A DNA stretch of 37,024 nt from CAVDRM01 sp963611355 (GTDB taxonomy: Bacteria; Bacillota; Clostridia; Christensenellales; Aristaeellaceae). Below are positions 32,151 to 37,024 of this stretch, piece after piece. The translations under genes and the position numbers were made by a program. Location: NCBI GenBank assembly GCA_963611355.1, contig CAVDRM010000023.1:1-37024 (forward strand). The letters are read 5' to 3'. The notes under the pieces were generated by a model that worked only from the letters and a program-made list of their open reading frames with translations, did no database searches and was not told the origin of the DNA. Within the stretch, counting starts at the first letter, position 1, and each line of letters begins with the position of its first letter.

Positions 32151-32348
32151 CTACAGCCCGTTCAGCTTCTTCGTGATGGATGCCCTTCGGCGCTTGACGG
32201 TTCTTTCGCTCATTCCGAGCGCAAGACCGATGGAGACGACGGTCTTTCCGCGTCTCGACAGCGCCAGCACGTCCCTCTCGTCATCCGTCAGGCCGTAGGC
32301 TTCTTCCGCCGCGTCTATGCGCGACCGATGGATGTCGTCAAAGCGCAT
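32151..32348 (-). CDS. Small helix-turn-helix protein (LuxR/sigma-region-4-like)
   Basis: 65 residues. The C-terminal half, YGLTDDERDVLALSRRGKTVVSIGLALGMSERTVKRRRASITKKL, is a classic LuxR/GerE or sigma-70 region 4 helix-turn-helix. There is no receiver or sigma core, so it is a small DNA-binding regulator. AGGTGATAT precedes the start. It lies between the giant polyprotein gene (25 bases upstream) and a strong terminator. In phages such proteins control late transcription; its target is unknown. Confidence 0.78.
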   Translation of the reverse strand: MRFDDIHRSRIDAAEEAYGLTDDERDVLALSRRGKTVVSIGLALGMSERTVKRRRASITKKLNGL

Positions 32349-32373
32349 ATATCACCTGCCTTTTTCAGCATTG

Positions 32374-34260
32374 TCATTCGCTGACATCGTATGCCTCAGC
32401 GTCAAGACACCATTTCTTTGCCTGGTTGTGCGCTTTTGTATGCGCTTTCTTGAGCGTTTCGAGCTTGTCCTCATCACTCAGCTCATCCCAGTTGTACACG
32501 TCGGCCAGATAGTCCTGATAGGCTGCCTTGTAGTCCTCGCAGTACTGCCGCCAGTACGCGTCCTTCACGGTGACTGTTTTCCCGTTGGTGGTGAAGCTCC
32601 TGTTCGGATGCGGCAGCGCGCTGTCGTTGCCGGTCTTCTCCCAGACCTCGCTTGCCTGCGTCATGTACGCCTTGCCGCTGTCGTTCCTGAAGGTATCGTC
32701 CAGCTTTTCATACGCGGTCGGAATATGGACGGTGATGCCCTCAATCAGCGCATCGGTCACGATGTTCCTGCCGTTCACGTACTTCTCATTGAACGCGCCG
32801 ATTGCTTCCTGCGCGTCTAAAGCCGTGTCAATCATCTTCTGCCGCTCGGCGGTCGTGAGCTGATACTTCTGCTCGTCGGTCAGTTCGAGGTCTGCTTCGA
32901 TTTTTTCAATCGCCGCGTACCCGTCGGAAATGGCCTTCTTCGCATCGTAAACAGCCCCGCCCTTGCTCAGAAGCGCGGTGGCTTCCTCGTAGGCTGCCGT
33001 GCCTTCCTCGGCGCTCAGCCCGCGCCGGAGCATGTTCGCCGGGCGCTCGTTGGCCGCTGCCTTCCTGAATGTGTTGAGCAGGTTATAGCCCGAATAGAAA
33101 TCGTTGATGACGTCGGTGCTCTTCCACGGGTCTGTCGTGAAGGTCTTTCGCGCCGTGGTGATGGCCGCAGAGATGCCGCCGTTCGCGCCGGAAAAGTCCT
33201 TGCTCAGCATCGGAATGGCCAGCTTGCCGATAAAGCCCGTGTACTGCTCCGCCAGATACTGAAGCATCATCGGGGACGTATTGAACGCCCTGCCGAGCTG
33301 CCTGAAAACGTCCGGCGTGTCATCGCTGTACTGGTCGCTCGCTTCCCAGTCCTCCATTCGCGCAGGAACAATCCTGCTTCCGTACCAGTTTTTGTTGGTC
33401 GCAACGGAAATCAGCGGGTCAAAGATGGTGCTGCCGATGGGGTTCAGGTTGTCAAGGATGGTTTCGGCGACGGCGCCCATGTCAATGGCAAAGCCGTCGT
33501 CCGTCGTGCCGCCCCACAAGGCGTTTGTGACCGCGCCGTTCACAAAGTAGGTGAGCGGGTCCTGCGCTAACGGGATGCGGATGAGCGGCTGCTCGCCGAA
33601 CACGCTCGGCGCGAAGTTGGGCAGGTAGAAGTGCTGCGACTTCAGGTCGTCGCTCATCAGCTCATAGGCTTCCTTTTCGTCGTCGTCAAGGAACTTCTTG
33701 AGCAGGCCGACGCATAAGGCGCTCGCCAGACCGGTATTGATAACCGTTTTCGCAAATCGGGCAGGGAAACGCCCGCGCTCCGCCTCCGTGAGCATGCGCC
33801 CCGTGCGGTATACGCCCTGCACGCTTGCGCCGAAGAACGGGATAATCTGCTTGAGCTGGCTGACGAATGCGCCGTTTCCGCGCCTTGCGAAATCGACCGT
33901 TGCTTCCTGCGCGGCCAGAAATGCCTCCACCTGTCCGGCCTGCGTGCTCTTGTCGTGTCTGCCGTACTTGTACTCGGCATAGCGGCTCGTCTGTTCAACG
34001 GCCTCGTTCAGCCTTTCCAGAGTGACGACGGCTGCCGCCTTGTCTCCAAGCCATTTGATTTTCCCGCTAACGCCCTGCGTGTCATAGCCCTTGAACAGGG
34101 CGCTTCTGTATTCCTCCGCACCCTTCCTGGAGCCTGCTTCGATGCGCGTCCAGCCGCCGCCGCCAAGCCGTACATAGTCCTCATACTCGCCGCTCTTTGT
34201 CCATACGTCGTAGGGGCGCCGAGCCATTTTGCGGCGCCGGTCACATAGTTGCTTGCCCAT
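32374..34260 (-). CDS. C-terminal part of the phage polyprotein (frameshifted)
   Basis: About 628 codons. It continues the polyprotein: PYDVWTKSGEYEDYVRLGGGGWTRIEAGSRKG begins the matched segment, and the residues just before (MGKQLCDRRRKMARR) are out-of-frame noise. Features include a membrane-active-looking hydrophobic stretch (KQIIPFFGASVQGVYR, VINTGLASALCVGLLKKF) and helical repeats to the C-terminus (YAEYKYGRHDK, EQYTGFIGKLAIPMLS, KAAANERPANMLRR). No enzyme motif is seen. Such C-terminal parts in giant phage polyproteins (large polyvalent protein-associated domains, probably LPD38-like) are thought to be ejected with DNA; that role is inferred. The reading frame joins the upstream part by one base at 34213-34216. 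Confidence 0.75.
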   Translation of the reverse strand: MGKQLCDRRRKMARRPYDVWTKSGEYEDYVRLGGGGWTRIEAGSRKGAEEYRSALFKGYDTQGVSGKIKWLGDKAAAVVTLERLNEAVEQTSRYAEYKYGRHDKSTQAGQVEAFLAAQEATVDFARRGNGAFVSQLKQIIPFFGASVQGVYRTGRMLTEAERGRFPARFAKTVINTGLASALCVGLLKKFLDDDEKEAYELMSDDLKSQHFYLPNFAPSVFGEQPLIRIPLAQDPLTYFVNGAVTNALWGGTTDDGFAIDMGAVAETILDNLNPIGSTIFDPLISVATNKNWYGSRIVPARMEDWEASDQYSDDTPDVFRQLGRAFNTSPMMLQYLAEQYTGFIGKLAIPMLSKDFSGANGGISAAITTARKTFTTDPWKSTDVINDFYSGYNLLNTFRKAAANERPANMLRRGLSAEEGTAAYEEATALLSKGGAVYDAKKAISDGYAAIEKIEADLELTDEQKYQLTTAERQKMIDTALDAQEAIGAFNEKYVNGRNIVTDALIEGITVHIPTAYEKLDDTFRNDSGKAYMTQASEVWEKTGNDSALPHPNRSFTTNGKTVTVKDAYWRQYCEDYKAAYQDYLADVYNWDELSDEDKLETLKKAHTKAHNQAKKWCLDAEAYDVSE

Positions 34261-37024
34261 GAGCCGTAGTTGACGGAGGTCTGGAAGTCGCGCATGAAGT
34301 TTCTGCCGGAGAACAGCGGGTTGCTGCCCGTGGTCAGCATGCTCATGGTGCGCGTCACCTTGCCGATGCGCCTGAGCAGGCCGTTGTCGGAGGTGACTTC
34401 TCTTTGCGAGGTGAGGAGCTTGAACAGCTCAGGGTCGTGCATCTCATAATACACCCTCGTTCCGTCCGGCCGCTGCACCTCCAGAAGGTTCGGCGAGGTG
34501 CCTGCGCCGATGCTCGGGTTAAGCCCGCTGTGCGTGTTCAAAACATTCAGCACGTCCTGAAGCACGTCATCGGAGGTGTTGCCCATGAGAAGCTGCCCGA
34601 CCTGCGCCTGAACGTCGCGCACCCGCGCCTGCGTATCGACCTCGGCGACCTGCGTGCCGAACCAGCCCATCCCTTCATAGCGGTTGTATACCTTGTCCCA
34701 CGCAAGCGCCGCCTTGTTCGCGTTGTTCCAGGAGACGATGTTTCCGACCATTGTGACGAAGGAATCCATGGGGTTGATGATGTCCTCGGTGCTGCCCCGC
34801 GCCGCCTGAAGTTTGACTGTGTTCTGCTGTTTGTTCCCGCGCTTGCCGCTCACGCCGTTTTCTTTAACGCGCATGGTCGGCACATAGTGTGGGTACATCT
34901 TGTTCAGCGCGTCCAGCTCGGCCTGCGTCATGCGTCCGCTGTCAACCAGAAAATGCTGTAAAAGCTCCGAGCGGAACGTCTGAAACACCTGCTCTGCCGC
35001 CGCGACCTCCGGATGCTTCGCCTGAACGTCCTGAATCAGCGCCCGGCGGTCGTCCGTGGTGATGCTTTCGTCGAAGACGGGCTTGTTCTGCGTGTCGCGG
35101 TCGAGAGAGTGCAGCGCCAGCATGTAGTTGTAGAGCAGGGACGCGTCCTCGGCTTTTAAACCTGCCTTTTCAAACCTTGCGGCAAGGCTGTCCCCGATTT
35201 CGGTCTGCCCGCTTCCGCACAGCAGATTCCATGCCTGACGGTCGGAGAAGTTCTTCATCAGCGCGTTGGAGCGGATGTCCTCGGACAGGTCGATTTTGTT
35301 TTTCCCGCTCTGCTTGCGAGCTTCCCTGGCGACGCCCTCGGCGGCCGCCGTATCGTCCACGTTGCGCGCAATCAAATCACTGAAGCGCTGCTTCCAGCCT
35401 CGATTGTCCCGTTTTTCGCTTTGGTCATGCACAATGGCGCCGATGCGCTCGTTGGTCGTCGCGTTGAGCCACATCCGCAGGTCCCTTGCCGCCTGATGCA
35501 CCGCGTCGGCAATGCTCTCCCTGCGGATGGCGCCCTCGAATGCGTCAACATAGGCATCGCCCGCAAAGGAGCGCGCCAGCTCGTCGCTCTGCATATACCG
35601 CCAGCCGAACTCCGCGAACGCCTCGCCCGGAAGCTCTTCTGCCGTATACGCCTGTGCGAAGGCCGGGTCAAGGCTGTCTATCATCTGCTGATTGCCGACC
35701 ATGCCCAGCCTTTCGCTCAGGCCGTGGAACGTTTCGTGCATCGTCACGACATAGCTGCCCGCCTTTTTGGAGCGGACGGCGATTTGACGCGCTCTGTTTT
35801 CGTAGATGCCCTGTACCTCTGCGGGCATTTGCCGGATTTTGCGCGTGCCGACGGAATAGCCGGTCTTCAAGTCGTCCGCCAGCCGCTTTGCGATTTGCGC
35901 AGGGCTGCGCTTGGGCGTGCCCGTGGGCTGCGTGCTGTTCGGCGTGACGGCTTGCCCGCCTGCGCGGTAGGTGCTGATGCCGTCAGGCTTGGCTTTGCGC
36001 TGCGTTTTCGCAGCGGTTTCTCCTGTATGCTGCGTTTTCGCAGCGGTTATTTGATTTTGCTCTGCTTCGCGCTGCGCCAGAAGACCGTCACGATAAGCCC
36101 ATGCTTCGCTGTACCCGTTTTCACCGTCAAACACAGGCAGGGCTTTGATCTCGTCGTCAGAATACCTATGGTATCCACCATCTTCTTCCGCCAGCCCGTA
36201 CTTTTCGGCCACTGCATCGGCGCTGTCGCCGTTGTGGTGCCAGAATACGATGTCGGGGTGATCATCCCGCGCTACGTTCCAGCCCTCCGGCATAAACGCC
36301 TCATTAAAGGCCACACGGGCGACGGGGATCATGCCGACCTTGGCATACATATCAGACAGATTTCCGTTGTAGCAGTCCAGCTTATTGCCGCCCTGGGCGA
36401 TGGCCTGGATAATCAGTTCCGCACTGGCGCTGCGCGCCCTGCTGGCCTTGTCCTTGAACACGCCGAAGATGTTACCGGCCTCCTTGCCCTCCGTGGCCAC
36501 GGCGGCACCGGCCAATCCGTCCTCGGATACGATCATCTTTGCGCCTTTTTCTTCCAGCGCCTTCACGCTCTGACTGTCCACATAGGCTCCGTGGTCGTTG
36601 CTGGCCTTGGCCTTTTCCAGCGCATCAGAAAAGCGTTGCTGATCGGTTTCCTCTTGCAGGTGCAAATCAGTAACGCCTTTTTCTGTTAAGTTGTTGCGGC
36701 CTTTTTCGCTCAGAAGTCGCGCATGAACTCGACGTATTCCCTGTCCACTGTCTTGGGATGCGCCTTGTGCAGTTCCCTGTAGTTGGCTTCCCCCTCGTCC
36801 AGCTTCAGCATATACGTTATCTCCTCGTCCGTCATCTCGTCTGTCCGCCACGGGTAATTCTCCCGCGTTATTCCCTTGGCTTTGATCGACGCTTCCACGC
36901 TGTACGGCATCGTTGTTCACCTCACTGTTATTATACTGTGCAGTATTCTGCCTGTCAAGCTGCACGGCAGCCTCGGCCTTCGCCTGCGCACGCGCCGTTT
37001 CCAGCGCGTTCTGCTGCGCCCTGG
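34008..37024 (-). CDS. N-terminal/central part of the giant phage polyprotein, 5' end outside window
   Basis: Open to the right edge (RAQQNALETARAQAKAEAAV at the edge), so at least 1005 codons. Modules in order: a low-complexity linker (36910-36710); a domain with AYVDSQSVKALEEKGAKMIV, GNIFGVFKD and NGNLSDMYAKVGMIPVARVAFNEAFMPEGW that I cannot name firmly (GNAT-like in places); a zincin-type metalloprotease segment VVTMHETFHGLSERLG (HETFH, 35738-35724) with GEAFAEFGW downstream as possible third ligand; and helical regions with PHYVPTMRVKE and NPLFSGRNFMRDFQTSVNYGSWASNYVTGAAKWLG. After the last phrase the frame is lost and about 65 nonsense residues follow to the stop at 34008. Likely a virion-ejected polyprotein. 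Confidence 0.75.
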   Translation of the reverse strand, partial: RAQQNALETARAQAKAEAAVQLDRQNTAQYNNSEVNNDAVQRGSVDQSQGNNAGELPVADRRDDGRGDNVYAEAGRGGSQLQGTAQGASQDSGQGIRRVHARLLSEKGRNNLTEKGVTDLHLQEETDQQRFSDALEKAKASNDHGAYVDSQSVKALEEKGAKMIVSEDGLAGAAVATEGKEAGNIFGVFKDKASRARSASAELIIQAIAQGGNKLDCYNGNLSDMYAKVGMIPVARVAFNEAFMPEGWNVARDDHPDIVFWHHNGDSADAVAEKYGLAEEDGGYHRYSDDEIKALPVFDGENGYSEAWAYRDGLLAQREAEQNQITAAKTQHTGETAAKTQRKAKPDGISTYRAGGQAVTPNSTQPTGTPKRSPAQIAKRLADDLKTGYSVGTRKIRQMPAEVQGIYENRARQIAVRSKKAGSYVVTMHETFHGLSERLGMVGNQQMIDSLDPAFAQAYTAEELPGEAFAEFGWRYMQSDELARSFAGDAYVDAFEGAIRRESIADAVHQAARDLRMWLNATTNERIGAIVHDQSEKRDNRGWKQRFSDLIARNVDDTAAAEGVAREARKQSGKNKIDLSEDIRSNALMKNFSDRQAWNLLCGSGQTEIGDSLAARFEKAGLKAEDASLLYNYMLALHSLDRDTQNKPVFDESITTDDRRALIQDVQAKHPEVAAAEQVFQTFRSELLQHFLVDSGRMTQAELDALNKMYPHYVPTMRVKENGVSGKRGNKQQNTVKLQAARGSTEDIINPMDSFVTMVGNIVSWNNANKAALAWDKVYNRYEGMGWFGTQVAEVDTQARVRDVQAQVGQLLMGNTSDDVLQDVLNVLNTHSGLNPSIGAGTSPNLLEVQRPDGTRVYYEMHDPELFKLLTSQREVTSDNGLLRRIGKVTRTMSMLTTGSNPLFSGRNFMRDFQTSVNYGSWASNYVTGAAKWLGAPTTYGQRAASMRTMYGLAAAAGRASKQAPGRVRRNTEAPCSRAMTRRALAGKSNGLETRRQPSSLWKG
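35999..36048. repeat. Two in-frame palindromic direct repeats in the polyprotein gene
   Basis: A 20-base sequence containing the perfect inverted repeat GCTGCG-TTTT-CGCAGC occurs at 35999-36018 and again 30 bases on at 36029-36048. It encodes repeated AAKTQ in a linker of the polyprotein. Confidence 0.85.
36710..36910 (-). CDS. Possible 66-residue gene nested in the polyprotein frame
   Basis: 66 codons from ATG 36910 with GAGGTG 7 bases upstream. It is acidic and helix-rich (EMTDEEITYMLKLDEGEANY, RELHKAHPKTVDREYVEFMR). Third-position GC appears higher in this frame than in the overlapping polyprotein frame, by eye. A perfect consensus promoter lies immediately upstream, and a TGA closes this frame just before the start. 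I do not recognise the family. It may be a moron gene; the alternative is that the polyprotein frame is the only real one here. Confidence 0.5.
   Translation of the reverse strand: MPYSVEASIKAKGITRENYPWRTDEMTDEEITYMLKLDEGEANYRELHKAHPKTVDREYVEFMRDF
36930..36958 (-). promoter_or_regulatory. Consensus sigma-A promoter inside the phage polyprotein gene
   Basis: Minus-strand TTGACA (36958-36953), 17-base spacer, TATAAT (36935-36930), matching consensus at every position. Transcription would start near 36923, just before the ribosome binding site of the 66-codon frame. It also overlaps coding sequence of the polyprotein. Confidence 0.7.

Larger units (their letters stand above)
27619..37024 (-). 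mobile_element. Prophage or phage-derived integrative element, left end and late genes; right end outside window
   Basis: From the glycosidase break rightward the clear phage genes are all on the minus strand: Tn916-type integrase and excisionase, holin, endolysin, several small conserved phage proteins, HTH protein, and a giant multidomain polyprotein. Gene density and four-base overlaps are phage-like. Capsid, portal, terminase and tail genes are not in the window, so they would lie to the right. The integrase-proximal lysis module and glycosidase fragment mark this as the left attachment end. Confidence 0.85.

Noticed and set aside
34213..34216. Programmed frameshift in the polyprotein
   Set aside because: A simple C-run length change explains the frame; no stimulatory element was recognised by eye.
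1..37024. CRISPR array
   Set aside because: The only repeats are coding repeats, terminator hairpins and integrase sites; none has regular repeat-spacer structure.

Overview
The window reads as chromosomal DNA of a GC-rich, low-molecular-complexity Gram-positive anaerobe of the Clostridia (Bacillota), probably a gut species. Evidence: strong AGGAGG-type ribosome binding sites, sigma-A promoters with 17-base spacers, a T-box leader before ileS, SpoIIE-type phosphatases, secreted proteins with Sec signals, and a Tn916-type integrase/excisionase pair. No rRNA, tRNA or CRISPR array was seen.

Layout. 1-3.7 kb (+): the 3' end of a surface/adhesin-like repeat protein, then an orphan family-5 solute-binding protein. 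3.9-6.1 kb (-): a YugP-like membrane protein that has lost its HExxH zinc site, and a DUF218 (YdcF/SanA-like) membrane protein. 6.3-9.8 kb (-): three exported proteins in a row (tandem SH3-like protein, small unknown, papain-family protease with a large insertion), closed by a terminator. 10.0-17.5 kb (-): a seven-gene signalling operon made of HD hydrolase, STAS, membrane SpoIIE phosphatase, RsbW-like kinase, STAS-phosphotransferase fusion, MFS permease and a second membrane SpoIIE phosphatase. It is a complete partner-switching circuit with no sigma factor alongside. 17.6-26.8 kb (+): a 5'-nucleotidase with its own promoter divergent from the signalling operon, T-box-controlled ileS, two RNA-modification enzymes, a secreted MBL-fold protein, a domain-only remnant or derivative of a tagaturonate/mannitol-type dehydrogenase, and trmL.

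From about 27.62 kb to the right edge is a prophage or phage-like integrative element inserted in a GH125-like glycosidase gene, whose C-terminal part remains at 27.0-27.6 kb. All clear phage genes run leftward: a very large multidomain polyprotein (entering from beyond the window, split by a frameshift in a C run), a small HTH protein, several small virion/lysis-region proteins, an amidase/peptidase-type (CHAP) endolysin that lacks its N-terminus, a holin, excisionase and integrase. attR is outside the window.

The most unusual items are the sigma-less partner-switching operon with a STAS domain fused to a small-molecule-kinase-like domain, the catalytically dead YugP homologue, the free-standing dehydrogenase C-terminal domain, the headless endolysin, and a consensus promoter plus ribosome binding site driving a 66-codon frame nested inside the phage polyprotein gene. 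All family calls come from reading motifs by eye; no database search was run.
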